A stretch of 30,853 nt of DNA, taken from positions 1 to 30,853 of the IMG/VR virus record IMGVR_UViG_3300046003_006532, one strand, 5' to 3'. The notes below the pieces were generated by a model. It ran no database searches. It saw only the letters and a list, made by a program, of their open reading frames with translations, and had not been told where the DNA came from. The translations under genes and the position numbers were made by a program. Shown piece after piece: positions 14,190 through 21,094 of the stretch. The DNA is from a virus. Position 1 is the stretch's first letter, and each line of letters begins with the position of its first letter.

Positions 14190-14894
14190 TCAGTCCGCTT
14201 CGTCCGTCCGCAACCGCTCCAAATTCCTCTTCTCCCGAACCTCGATCCCCGCCGCTTTCAGGCAATCCACCAGCCTCATCACCTTTTCAAACGTCGGCTC
14301 AGGCAAACCATGCCCCTTGGAATCCGCACCGATATTAATAAAGTCCGGCTTCGCCTCGATCAGCAGCCTGGCGAACTTCTCCAGATCAAAATCCATGATC
14401 GGCTCGATGGTCACAAATCGCTTAGATGTAAATCTTGGATCAAAACCGGCCAGCGCAGTAAGCCGACAACGGCGCCGCGGAGCGCCGCCCAAATCGTTCT
14501 CCCTGTTTGTCTCAACCGTCACCCCAATCAGGCAACGCGGAGGAAAAATCCAGACACCCTTTTCAATCCGCCGTGGATTCTTCGTCTGGAAAATATATTC
14601 ATTCTGCGGCCATGCGTCGCAGTGCGTCAAAATCCGATCAATCCACTCCAGCGGCACCGCGTCCGCAAACAGATCGTTGCAGTTCTCTTCGAAGATCGTC
14701 TTGCCTTCCCCGTACTGCACGGCGAACTCCTTTTCCCGCAGACACAGCGGCCCGCTGTACGGCAATTCCGGAAAACGCTTCTGCATATCCTGAATGGAGC
14801 AATACACGCACTTGTGCGGACACTCCCCGCCCAGGTGGTTGTGAGTGTGTGTAATCCAGTCGTACATATTCCCCTTCGTCTTATTCAGCGGCAT
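14190..14894 (-). CDS. Radical-SAM-like protein with CxxxCxxC cluster (phage DUF5131/Gp37-Gp68-like)
   Basis: 234 aa from the ATG at 14894 (GGAGG six bases upstream; TGATG overlap with the preceding gene). The N-terminus PLNKTKGNMYDWITHTHN and the cluster CPHKCVYC (about residues 25-32) match a phage-borne family related to radical SAM and spore photoproduct lyase-like proteins. Further features are YIFQTKNPRRI, IGVTVETNRE and KRFVTIEPIMDFD, the usual TKN, ETN and EP motifs. The CxxxCxxC cysteines should hold a 4Fe-4S cluster that cleaves S-adenosylmethionine. The substrate is unknown; nucleic acid or a nucleotide is a guess from the context of HD-domain and ASCH genes. Confidence 0.8.
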   Translation of the reverse strand: MPLNKTKGNMYDWITHTHNHLGGECPHKCVYCSIQDMQKRFPELPYSGPLCLREKEFAVQYGEGKTIFEENCNDLFADAVPLEWIDRILTHCDAWPQNEYIFQTKNPRRIEKGVWIFPPRCLIGVTVETNRENDLGGAPRRRCRLTALAGFDPRFTSKRFVTIEPIMDFDLEKFARLLIEAKPDFINIGADSKGHGLPEPTFEKVMRLVDCLKAAGIEVREKRNLERLRTDEAD

Positions 14895-15343
14895 CACATC
14901 CCTCCCGTCAGCAGCTTCTGAAAATTGTTCGCCTTGGCCTGCTGGAAAAACGTCTGCTTGGTTGCCGGATCGTAGAGGTACGGCATAAACACCTCCATCA
15001 CCTCAACCTGCGCCAGCTCGATCATGGCCATCTGCGCTTCAACCCAATCGGAGAGGATTTTCCATGCTGTTCGCTCCGCCTGTTTCGGAATCATCTTCTT
15101 TGTCTCCGGACGTGCCCGCCGACTGAGTGTAGACATCAACACCCGTTCACAGTTCGCAATCTGCGCCGGAAGTTTAAAATGTATTTCCTGCCCGTTCATC
15201 GGAATGGAAAAACAAATTCCGTCACAGCGGCCGGCCTCGTCATACTCCTTGAGAATCTGCCGCGCGCCGTTCTTCGTCAGACATTGCTCGATAAACGAAA
15301 CCGACGTGCTCACCGGCACCTGGCTTGTGTAATTTTTCAGCAT
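14894..15343 (-). CDS. Conserved phage protein of unknown function
   Basis: 149 aa from the ATG at 15343, chosen because GGAGGGG precedes it; the upstream extension is Arg/Gly-rich and looks non-coding. It starts MLKNYTSQVPVSTSVSFIE and continues with a 'GARQILKEYDEAG..DGICFSI' strand-helix region and a helical C-terminal half (AWKILSDWVEAQMAMIE..QVEVMEVFMPYLYD). I recall this type of protein from many temperate phages, in early operons and without known function. The stop overlaps the radical-SAM-like start. Confidence 0.72.
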   Translation of the reverse strand: MLKNYTSQVPVSTSVSFIEQCLTKNGARQILKEYDEAGRCDGICFSIPMNGQEIHFKLPAQIANCERVLMSTLSRRARPETKKMIPKQAERTAWKILSDWVEAQMAMIELAQVEVMEVFMPYLYDPATKQTFFQQAKANNFQKLLTGGM

Positions 15344-15384
15344 ATCCCCTCCGTGTTCGTCCGTTCTGTCCGTGAAAACATGCA

Positions 15385-15402
15385 GGCGGCCTTTCGGCCG
15401 CC
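15385..15402 (-). promoter_or_regulatory. Stable GAAA-tetraloop hairpin between two early genes
   Basis: On the minus strand GGCGGCC GAAA GGCCGCC is a perfect 7-bp stem closed by a GNRA tetraloop, 13 bases after the stop at 15415 and about 40 bases before the next start. A U-tract is missing, so it is more likely an mRNA processing or stabilising hairpin than a terminator. Confidence 0.55.
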
Positions 15403-15414
15403 CGCCTTCTATCC

Positions 15415-16260
15415 TTAATCCTCCAGCAAAACGAATCCCTCCGCCGTGCCTCCAGGAACGCATCCGGAACACGGGTTAAACGTCATCAGATTGCGCCGAA
15501 ACTTGCAGTTAGTGCATTTATCAGGCTTCTCGAATCCAGGCAGACCGTCTTCCAACTCACACTCTCTGCACTCCGGGCGGGTATCCAGTTCCGGATAGTG
15601 CCGGCAATCTTCACACCTCCGGCTGATGTCCACGATAACCAGCGGATCGTTTTCAGTTCCTTCACCAACCAGCACTTTTCCTTTCAGCAGCCCGATAATC
15701 CGTTCACCAAACGAGACCGACACACCCAGCGTTTCCGCTACAATGTCCGCAAACTCCTGCGGATCGGTTAGCTGTTCCAGGTGCTGGCGGATTACATCCA
15801 CTGCCCGCTGTAAAAACTGATCGCTCGGATCAGACTCCAGCATCGATGCAAAATCGCGCTGACACTCATCCGCACCAAACTCCCGGTCTTCTACCACTTC
15901 GCCGGTCTCGATCACCTCCACGCGCAGACGGCCCAGGGCGAAGTCCTTGATAATGCGGACTTCCTTCGTGGCCGGAACCGTCTTGCGGTAAAACTGTTCA
16001 TCCAGCTCGGCCGCTTCGTCGTCCGGCGTTTTGATCTGCGCTTTGCGCGAATCACTAAACGCCTTGATTTCAACATGCAACTGCATTACCGCCCGGTGTT
16101 TTCCGCAGGCTTCGTCCGCGATCTCCAGCAAGCGCTCATCGCTCAGCCGTACCAGCACTTCACGCTCTTCAACCATCACATCCACAAACCGGCTCTCCGC
16201 CGGAGCCTGCTGTTCAACAGGCTTCTCTTCTATCGACTCTGCTTTTTTCTTCTTAGCCAT
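15415..16260 (-). CDS. Hypothetical protein with C-terminal cysteine-rich zinc-ribbon-like region
   Basis: 281 aa; the ATG at 16260 has GGAGG five bases upstream. The Lys/Glu-rich N-terminus is followed by a helical and beta region (30-195) that I do not recognise. The last 70 residues carry four CxxC-type pairs: CEDC, CREC, CTNC and CSGC, plus H near the first pair (CRHYPEL). This is enough to bind two metal ions, probably zinc. Phages use similar modules in DNA- or RNA-binding proteins. No catalytic motif is visible. Confidence 0.68.
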   Translation of the reverse strand: MAKKKKAESIEEKPVEQQAPAESRFVDVMVEEREVLVRLSDERLLEIADEACGKHRAVMQLHVEIKAFSDSRKAQIKTPDDEAAELDEQFYRKTVPATKEVRIIKDFALGRLRVEVIETGEVVEDREFGADECQRDFASMLESDPSDQFLQRAVDVIRQHLEQLTDPQEFADIVAETLGVSVSFGERIIGLLKGKVLVGEGTENDPLVIVDISRRCEDCRHYPELDTRPECRECELEDGLPGFEKPDKCTNCKFRRNLMTFNPCSGCVPGGTAEGFVLLED

Positions 16261-16305
16261 GATTTCCTCCGTTTTTATTTACGTTTCTCAAAAAAATCCG
16301 CCCGA

Positions 16306-16710
16306 TCAGTCCAATACGTCCGGAACCTCAAACAACCCCAGCCGCCCCTTCATCGGCACAGGCTCCGCCAGCGCCACCGGATTGCTCACCAGCCACCCCA
16401 CCGGCCCGAAAAACCACCGACCGTTGCAGTCCGCTGCGTCCGTGATTCCCAAAAACTCCACACTCCCCACCACGCACCCAACCGGGTACGCCTTCGGATC
16501 GATCGGGATATCCTCCAGCTTCAGCCCCAGCTCTTCATGGTTCGCGCAGATCCAGCGCAGACCGTCCACGTCAAACATCTTGCTCGCATGAATCGCCAGC
16601 CGATCCCCCGGCTTCAACGCTTTACCCGGAGCCCACGTCCGGTTTTCAACATCCTTGCCCGCATAAAGGATCGCCCACGCCCACGGCTGCCGCACAGAAA
16701 GGCATTTCAT
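16306..16710 (-). CDS. ASCH-domain protein
   Basis: 134 aa. LSVRQPWAWAILYAGKDVEN (residues 4-23) followed by RTW and, at about 36-43, GDRLAIHA is the signature of the ASCH fold (PUA-like beta barrel): the 'QPWA..I..G.K..E.R.W' strand and a 'G.lliHA' strand. The C-terminal 'VGSVEFLGI' and 'GRLGLFEV' strands fit too. ASCH proteins bind RNA or nucleotides, and some hydrolyse modified nucleosides. The start overlaps the stop of the HD-domain gene (ATGA), so the two proteins are probably made together; joint nucleotide metabolism is inference. Confidence 0.85.
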   Translation of the reverse strand: MKCLSVRQPWAWAILYAGKDVENRTWAPGKALKPGDRLAIHASKMFDVDGLRWICANHEELGLKLEDIPIDPKAYPVGCVVGSVEFLGITDAADCNGRWFFGPVGWLVSNPVALAEPVPMKGRLGLFEVPDVLD

Positions 16711-17273
16711 CGGACAAATCCCTCTGTATCCACATTCACCCCCAACTCCACCAGCCGCCGCAGATATCGCCCCTTATAAATCTCAAAATCCGGTTCGCAT
16801 GAAATGCGGATATTAATCGGCTCGATGTTCAGGCTATCCAGCGCCCACGGCTCCGGAGGCTCACCCATCAGTTGCTGGCGTTCCGTCAACAGCATCTTCA
16901 AATCGTAGAGACGAACCAGACGCTCCGCCTCTTCGTCCAGTGACCGGATGCCAGCCGCCTCATACACCGCCGCCAGAACCCCCTCCTCGATTGCCCGTAT
17001 CTCTGAAAGACACGCTTTGACGGGTTGCGGGATGTCACCGATGTACGCCTCCCCAGCGTCATGCAACAAAGCATACAGCGCAAACTCCGGCGGAATCTCC
17101 CGGCTCATAATCACGCAATGATGCGCCACGCTGTAGAACTGCTTTGTATGGCCGTTAAACCGGCACTGATGCGCCAGCGCATGGGCAACATCAACAAAGC
17201 TCACATCCTCCGCGCGCGGACTCAGCACATCAAACTTCCGCCCCGTATAGGTTTGCATCCAACTTGAACTCAT
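16707..17273 (-). CDS. HD-domain phosphohydrolase, YfbR-like
   Basis: 188 aa. Metal ligands of the HD fold are in order: H51/H52 (SVAHHCVIM), H71-D72 (LLHDAGEAYIGD) and a later D (RLYDLKMLLTERQ). The 'HDAGEAYIGDIPQPVK' stretch is typical of YfbR-like 5'-nucleotidases and their many phage relatives. The likely reaction is removal of phosphate from a (deoxy)nucleoside monophosphate, which would shift nucleotide pools during infection. GGAG lies seven bases before the ATG. It is coupled to the ASCH gene downstream. Confidence 0.85.
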   Translation of the reverse strand: MSSSWMQTYTGRKFDVLSPRAEDVSFVDVAHALAHQCRFNGHTKQFYSVAHHCVIMSREIPPEFALYALLHDAGEAYIGDIPQPVKACLSEIRAIEEGVLAAVYEAAGIRSLDEEAERLVRLYDLKMLLTERQQLMGEPPEPWALDSLNIEPINIRISCEPDFEIYKGRYLRRLVELGVNVDTEGFVR

Positions 17274-17288
17274 ATTTTCACTCCGTGT

Positions 17289-17669
17289 TTAAAACAAACT
17301 GCACTGCCCGGCTCTTGCCGGAACCTTCCACCGCTCAATGCGCCCAACCCGCTCCCCTACATCCCGTACGGGCGACACGCTTGTCGCCCCAACTCTCATC
17401 TCTAAAAAATCCCCGCTGATCCTCACCATCCGCACCGTCTTGCCGGTCACGGGACAAACCGTATCGCCAACCACCTCCAGCGCCTTGCGCTCGATCAGCT
17501 CATTAATGCGCGGACGCACCCCGTTCATATCCGCCTGCTCCAGCCCCGTCTTAATCTGCCGATCCGTCCAGGCGCCCGGATTCATCAGCAGCCAGCCGAG
17601 AATCATCGTTTCCCGCTTACTGAACTCCTTGCGCCCCTCGTAATACGCCAGCAGAGAATTAACGTGCAT
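17289..17669 (-). CDS. Winged-helix phage protein
   Basis: 126 aa from the ATG at 17669 (GGAG eight bases upstream); the longer GTG form has no spaced ribosome site. Sequence: a short N-terminal helix, then FSKRETMILGWLL, TDRQIKTGLEQADMNGVRPRINEL and VCPVTGKTVRMV, the plan of a winged-helix domain common in phage early regions (..DRqv...lgf.DMN.VRPRi.eLv..g...). The C-terminal tail VGATSVSPVRDVGERVG is encoded by a palindromic repeat unit (17370-17389), which suggests the natural C-terminus was extended by an inserted element. DNA binding is likely; the target is unknown. Confidence 0.7.
   Translation of the reverse strand: MHVNSLLAYYEGRKEFSKRETMILGWLLMNPGAWTDRQIKTGLEQADMNGVRPRINELIERKALEVVGDTVCPVTGKTVRMVRISGDFLEMRVGATSVSPVRDVGERVGRIERWKVPARAGQCSLF
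17370..17389. repeat. Palindromic repeat unit A (inside the winged-helix gene)
   Basis: GGGCGACA CGCT TGTCGCCC is a perfect 8-bp stem with a 4-nt loop, preceded by CCCGTAC. Unit B at 17776-17793 shares the GTACGGGCG flank, the stem-loop size and a CGC-containing loop. The two appear to belong to one short palindromic family. Confidence 0.7.
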
Positions 17670-17682
17670 GATTTGCTCCGGT

Positions 17683-17958
17683 TTAAGGTCTGCCCCACTG
17701 CCAAAACACCCGCGTCTTGCCACCTTCCCAATTCACCATCCAGCAGCCCCTCCAGATGCGAAGCCATCCGGTACGGGCGCGACGCATCGCGCCAGCAGGT
17801 AGCACGGCGCGGAGCGGCCCCGCCAAGGAGACCAAGCCGAAAACGGGACTCGCCTGCCCGCGCCGTGCAATTTTTAAAAATCCAGTCCGATCAATCGCCA
17901 ATCGGCAATCACCAATCCTAAATGCCCGCAACCTCTGAATGTCTAAGAAGTGCATCAT
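17683..17958 (-). CDS. Doubtful small ORF coupled to the PcfJ-like gene
   Basis: 91 codons. The ATG at 17958 overlaps the PcfJ-like stop as ATGATG, with AAGGTGG upstream, the same coupling style as true genes here. Against it, the ORF runs straight through a heptamer repeat tract, an 11-bp inverted repeat and palindromic unit B, and the protein (Arg, Trp and Gly heavy in its second half) resembles no family. It may be a decayed gene, or an intergenic region filled by repeats. The region between 17670 and 17954 holds nothing else I can support. Confidence 0.22.
   Translation of the reverse strand: MMHFLDIQRLRAFRIGDCRLAIDRTGFLKIARRGQASPVFGLVSLAGPLRAVLPAGAMRRARTGWLRIWRGCWMVNWEGGKTRVFWQWGRP
17776..17868. 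repeat. Cluster of palindromic repeats after the PcfJ-like gene
   Basis: Unit B, GGCGCGA CGCA TCGCGCC (17776-17793), is preceded by GGTACG like unit A. Next to it an 11-bp perfect inverted repeat, GCACGGCGCGG (17802-17812) and CCGCGCCGTGC (17858-17868), encloses 45 bases with smaller dyads. Together they look like REP- or MITE-type palindromic DNA. Confidence 0.65.
17892..17919. repeat. Heptamer repeat tract (CAATCNN family), copy 1
   Basis: CAATCGC CAATCGG CAATCAC CAATCCT: four 7-bp units on the plus strand, 36 bases past the stop of the PcfJ-like gene. Related tract at 20874-20908. Confidence 0.75.
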
Positions 17959-19262
17959 GCCGCCACCTTGAGTTGAACTTTTGCCTTGGAAAAAACCCTC
18001 TCGACGAACTTCCGCACCTCTTTCGGTGGGGTGCTGTTGTTTTTGCCGTAGCACTGAGTAACCACGCCCGTCTTCGGATCGTAAGCAGCCGCCACATACG
18101 CCGTATTGGGCCGCCGCGCCTGACTCACAAAAACCACAACGCACTCACCGCGCGCCACTTTGGCTGCATACTGTCCAAGACAATTGACCAGCGCCTTGCC
18201 TTCGACAATGAACGCATCTTCTGTGCGCGGACACACCACCCGATAATCCCCGCTCTTGCGCTCAACCCAGCTCCATTTGTCGGCAATCGCCGCCAGCTGG
18301 CGGTTCATCGCCGCGATCTTCTCCGCATTCTCTGCCCGGCGGATAGCGTCAACCTGATCCTGCACCGCCTGCTGCCGTGCTTTAAATTGACGCGGAAACG
18401 AAACCTTCGTATCCGACAGATCAAGCCCCAGCTTTTCGCAGTTTTTGAGATAACCAACGTAATCGGTGCGGCAGATTCTGGCCTTGCTAATATAACCAGC
18501 GGCCTTTAATGCTGGAACCGAGCGCGGAAGGCCATAGCCGCGAAACGACCGGATCACCTCAATATCTTTCCATGCGGTACCCAGCGACACTCCGTTTTTA
18601 TATGCCAGGAAAATGGCGTCCACACCCGAATGGCGAATGTCTTCCGCATTCTTCATAAAGAACTGCCGGAAATTCCTGTCAGATTTCAGCCTCCGGACAA
18701 TGGAAATCTTTGTGCAGAACTTGCCCAGCCCGCATTTTGAAAGCAGTTCGATCTCCGGATGCTCTTTGTAGACCTTCAGATAATCCAGCAGGTGCCCCCG
18801 CGCCGGTTCCCACGCCGACCATTTGAACCGGCGCGTCCGATTGAGAATCTCAGGATTAACAACCGGAGCATTGATCTTCCACATGCAGCGCAGCGCATAG
18901 GCGCATGGTTCCCATCTGCGACTGTACCCAAATTCATTGTACGACAGAAATCCTTCAGGAGACCAGTCAACCGTATATCCTGAGATCGGTCTATGTCCCA
19001 AGTCATGCACATGAATCCACGGATCATCTACACTGGCCCGCGACACTTCCTTCACCAGCGGCTTTTCCGTCCGCTTGGCCGCCTTCACCGCCACCGTCCG
19101 GATCTGCACATCGCTACCGCATTGCGTCAGGTAGTGGTAAAACCGGTTGCGGTTCGTCTCTGTACCGCCGGGCCCAAAACCGGACGCACGATCAAACGCA
19201 AGGATGCTTCGCATCGCCGCCGCCGACAGCGGCTTATATTCTGGCGAATCAAACCGCTTCAC
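17955..19262 (-). CDS. PcfJ-like protein
   Basis: 435 aa from a GTG that overlaps the stop of the PcfK-like gene (GTGA), with GGAGCG upstream. The C-terminal ~85 residues carry the PcfJ-like signature: ALVNCLGQYAAKVARGECVV, then a strand pair with AYVAAAYDPKTGVVTQCYG and KNNSTPPKEVRKFVERVF (family pattern: HCV..Y...v..G...i...R......y.t.e......i.Q..g..N........f...w). PcfJ is named from the enterococcal plasmid pCF10. Its relatives are common in phages and mobile elements, but the biochemical role is not established. The N-terminal 300 residues are helical with conserved-looking Trp and Arg residues. Its pairing with PcfK is the normal arrangement. Confidence 0.8.
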   Translation of the reverse strand: MKRFDSPEYKPLSAAAMRSILAFDRASGFGPGGTETNRNRFYHYLTQCGSDVQIRTVAVKAAKRTEKPLVKEVSRASVDDPWIHVHDLGHRPISGYTVDWSPEGFLSYNEFGYSRRWEPCAYALRCMWKINAPVVNPEILNRTRRFKWSAWEPARGHLLDYLKVYKEHPEIELLSKCGLGKFCTKISIVRRLKSDRNFRQFFMKNAEDIRHSGVDAIFLAYKNGVSLGTAWKDIEVIRSFRGYGLPRSVPALKAAGYISKARICRTDYVGYLKNCEKLGLDLSDTKVSFPRQFKARQQAVQDQVDAIRRAENAEKIAAMNRQLAAIADKWSWVERKSGDYRVVCPRTEDAFIVEGKALVNCLGQYAAKVARGECVVVFVSQARRPNTAYVAAAYDPKTGVVTQCYGKNNSTPPKEVRKFVERVFSKAKVQLKVAA

Positions 19263-19717
19263 CGCTTCGCTCCACTTAATTCCTCGTTGGAAAAAAGCTC
19301 TGGGAAAATCAGGCCTTTCGGCTTCTCTGGCTTCGGATCCTCCGGCTTCTGCTCGCCGTCATCAGCAGTCTGTTTCGTCCGTTTTGTCGGTTTGGTCGGT
19401 TCGGTCTGTTTCTTCACCCTGCCAGGCAGTTTGACTGCGGCCTTTTCCTTCTTCGGTTCGGTAATCTCATCCTCTTCGAAGAAGTGGATAATCCAGCCGA
19501 ACACCGTCGCATCATCCACACAGACGCAGCCGTCGTGAGTTCCGAGCTTCTTGGCCTCAGCCGTCGCATACCGCACAGCCCCGGCCAGCGTCTTTGTGCC
19601 CGCGTTGATCTTCTCGACAAGCACGTCGGAAGCATTCTGATTCAGATAATCCAGAATCCGCTGCTCGGTCTGGTTCTCTGCTTTCAGCTTCAGCTTAAAA
19701 ACCAATTCGACGCTCAT
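19259..19717 (-). CDS. PcfK-like protein
   Basis: 152 aa from the ATG at 19717 (GGGGG upstream, ATGA overlap with the preceding stop). Residues about 15-90 fit PcfK: helices with QRILDYLNQNASDVLVEKI, 'TLAGAVRYATAEAKKLG' and DDATVFGWIIHFFEEDEI (family: DD.VyG.aiHYF.ED). A disordered, charged linker follows, including a TEPTKPTKRTKQT stretch made of 9-bp DNA repeats, and a short hydrophobic tail (GLIFPELFSNEEL) that could be a docking peptide. Function unknown; it travels with PcfJ in plasmids and phages. Confidence 0.78.
   Translation of the reverse strand: MSVELVFKLKLKAENQTEQRILDYLNQNASDVLVEKINAGTKTLAGAVRYATAEAKKLGTHDGCVCVDDATVFGWIIHFFEEDEITEPKKEKAAVKLPGRVKKQTEPTKPTKRTKQTADDGEQKPEDPKPEKPKGLIFPELFSNEELSGAKR
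19369..19413. repeat. Nonamer repeat tract (TCNGTTTNG) coding for a TKx tripeptide repeat
   Basis: Five 9-bp units on the plus strand: TCTGTTTCG, TCCGTTTTG, TCGGTTTGG, TCGGTTCGG, TCTGTTTCT. On the coding strand they give TEP-TKP-TKR-TKQ in the PcfK-like linker. Similar TCCG-rich 9-bp fragments recur at gene borders (for example near 11205-11235, 15359-15375 and 23723-23740). Confidence 0.65.
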
Positions 19718-20124
19718 TTCACACCCCCGTCCAGCCACGCCAGATACTTCTCTGCTACTTCCAGAGTCTGGACATATCCGCCGGTCTTAACGGTCTGCAC
19801 TGCGCATTTCAGCGCCGTCTGCCGGTTCGTCTCTCCGGAAGCCTGAGCACGGAAGCCTGAACCCTGCTTCTTCTCCGGCCCCACCAGATAGGAAAACGGC
19901 GCGGCGTCGCCTTGCTTCTTGGACTCAAACGTCTTGCCGGTGCCCTCCTCAATCTGCTTGGCGGTCGCTTCATCAAAGGTTTTCACCGTCCGGACTCCAT
20001 CAACTCCACTCCCGTCAACTTCAACCAGACAATCGAACAGGAACAGCTTCCACGTCTTATCCTTCGGTCCGCCGGTCTTCATCGCGTGAACCTTCTCAAT
20101 CTTCTTAATCAGCACCTTGCACAT
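19714..20124 (-). CDS. OB-fold-like protein, possible single-strand DNA-binding accessory protein
   Basis: 136 aa; AAGGAG is well placed before the ATG at 20124. The first half has alternating strands of an OB-like barrel (KVLIKKIEKV, KTWKLFLFDCLVE) with GVRTVKTFDEATAKQIEE. The second half ends with TNRQTALKCAVQTVK and a EVAEKYLAWLDGG helix, the 'R..AL..AV........ vl..A..F..WL' ending I associate with phage ssDNA-binding-like proteins. It lies next to PcfK/PcfJ in the early operon. The functional call is inference; a binding test would be needed to confirm it. Confidence 0.6.
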   Translation of the reverse strand: MCKVLIKKIEKVHAMKTGGPKDKTWKLFLFDCLVEVDGSGVDGVRTVKTFDEATAKQIEEGTGKTFESKKQGDAAPFSYLVGPEKKQGSGFRAQASGETNRQTALKCAVQTVKTGGYVQTLEVAEKYLAWLDGGVK

Positions 20125-20151
20125 GTTGGTCTCCTTGTTTTTTACTGTTGA

Positions 20152-20643
20152 TTATTTCAGGCCGTTCCGTGCCCACTGAAGAACGAACCCTAAACACCGC
20201 CAGAACTCATCCTTGATCGGCTTCGAGCCGTATTTAATGCCGAGTTCAGTGCTGTAATTCGCGGGAGAAACACAGCTGCTCACGTTGTAGGTGTCGAACC
20301 CGATCAAAGACTGCTCTGCCTTCACCAGCGTGCTCTTCGGACTGATCTGATCGCCTTCCAGCGGACCCATCATCCGCTCAACATCCGCCTCTGTAATCCG
20401 TGTTGCATCCTCCAGACCGAAATACGCCTTCTCAAACGTCGCCTTCGGACTCCACGAGCGATATCCATCCGGATACGTCACGATATAACCTGGATCATCC
20501 GATTCATACGCGAGCTGCGATTTACCAAGCACCTCGGCAGCTTCAAACCGGCGTGCAGGCTGAGCCCAAATCATTTTAACGCCGATATATGGACGATCAC
20601 CCGGATACGCATTTGCACATGCACCATTACAATCAACACTCAT
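20152..20643 (-). CDS. Gp49/Sf6 gp66-family protein with N-terminal extension
   Basis: 163 aa. The C-terminal 55 residues (about 104-160) match the phage N4 Gp49/Sf6 gene 66 family: an AEQSLIGFDTYNVSSCVSPA strand and turn, then YSTELGIKYG and a final helix W..LGFVLQWA (family: F...G.S.cV.p.NFd...G...a..nA...iw..eG%ll). The N-terminal 80 residues contain 'PGYIVTYPDGYRSWSPKATF', a pattern seen in small phage proteins that often neighbour Gp49, so this looks like two phage modules fused. Function unknown for both. Only a weak AGTAGAAG ribosome site is visible. Confidence 0.78.
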   Translation of the reverse strand: MSVDCNGACANAYPGDRPYIGVKMIWAQPARRFEAAEVLGKSQLAYESDDPGYIVTYPDGYRSWSPKATFEKAYFGLEDATRITEADVERMMGPLEGDQISPKSTLVKAEQSLIGFDTYNVSSCVSPANYSTELGIKYGSKPIKDEFWRCLGFVLQWARNGLK

Positions 20644-20670
20644 ACTTCTACTTGTTTGTTTTTTTATGGT

Positions 20671-20694
20671 CTAAAGCCTATGGACTAAAGCCTT
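20671..20694. repeat. Heptamer repeat tract (CTAAAGC family), copy 2
   Basis: CTAAAGC CTATGGA CTAAAGC CTT on the plus strand. Its first unit contributes the TAG stop of the small gene 20671-20856, and the tract encodes that protein's last residues (KALVHRL). Confidence 0.75.
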
Positions 20695-20856
20695 CCCTCT
20701 CCCCGCCCGTTCCTGCTCCAGCCACCGATCAAAATCATTGGGATGCCGATCAAACTCCACATCCGGATCAACCGAGGGCTGGAACTTGCGCGGAGGTCTA
20801 GGCGGCTGCGCGCCCTGCTTGCCCTGCTCCTGATTCCAGTACCCGCGTTTTGTCAT
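20671..20856 (-). CDS. Small hypothetical protein
   Basis: 61 aa from the ATG at 20856 (GGGGACGGG upstream); upstream in-frame codons overlap a heptamer tract and look untranslated. Polar and Pro/Arg/Gln-rich with a DPDVEFDRHPNDFDRWLEQE acidic helix. Family not recognised. The C-terminal seven residues and the stop codon come from a repeat tract, which suggests the original end of the gene was altered. Confidence 0.45.
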   Translation of the reverse strand: MTKRGYWNQEQGKQGAQPPRPPRKFQPSVDPDVEFDRHPNDFDRWLEQERAGRGKALVHRL

Positions 20857-20873
20857 TGCCCGTCCCCTTTTCA

Positions 20874-20908
20874 AATCGACAATCATCAATCGGAAATCGC
20901 CAATACCC
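20874..20908. repeat. Heptamer repeat tract (AATCNNN family), copy 2
   Basis: AATCGAC AATCATC AATCGGA AATCGCC AATACCC: five 7-bp units filling the gap between the stop at 20909 and the next start at 20856. Related to 17892-17919. Confidence 0.75.
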
Positions 20909-21094
20909 CTATGCCACCACCCCCGCGCTTAAATAGCGCTCCAGCTCGATGCGCGAAAACTTGAACGGCTTGCGGTATCCGCGCAGACGGCGGATATGCC
21001 CGGCCTGCATCAGCCGCTTCAGCTCCGGCGCCGGAATACCCAGCCATGCGGCCGCCTCCGCCGTCGTCATGATTTGTTTTGCCGGGGCCTTCAT
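20909..21094 (-). CDS. Excisionase/AlpA-like wHTH protein
   Basis: 61 aa. MTTAEAAAWLGIPAPELKRL, then GHIRRLRGYRKPFKFSRIEL and ERYLSAG are the full pattern of the MerR-like helix-turn-helix used by excisionases and AlpA-type regulators: T..EAA..LGi....l..l...G.i......g....fr...le.fl. It may direct prophage excision or regulate the operon. It is co-transcribed with, and overlaps, the HD-domain gene (ATGA) and is 2.7 kb from the integrase, so a role as recombination directionality factor is possible but unproven. Confidence 0.78.
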   Translation of the reverse strand: MKAPAKQIMTTAEAAAWLGIPAPELKRLMQAGHIRRLRGYRKPFKFSRIELERYLSAGVVA

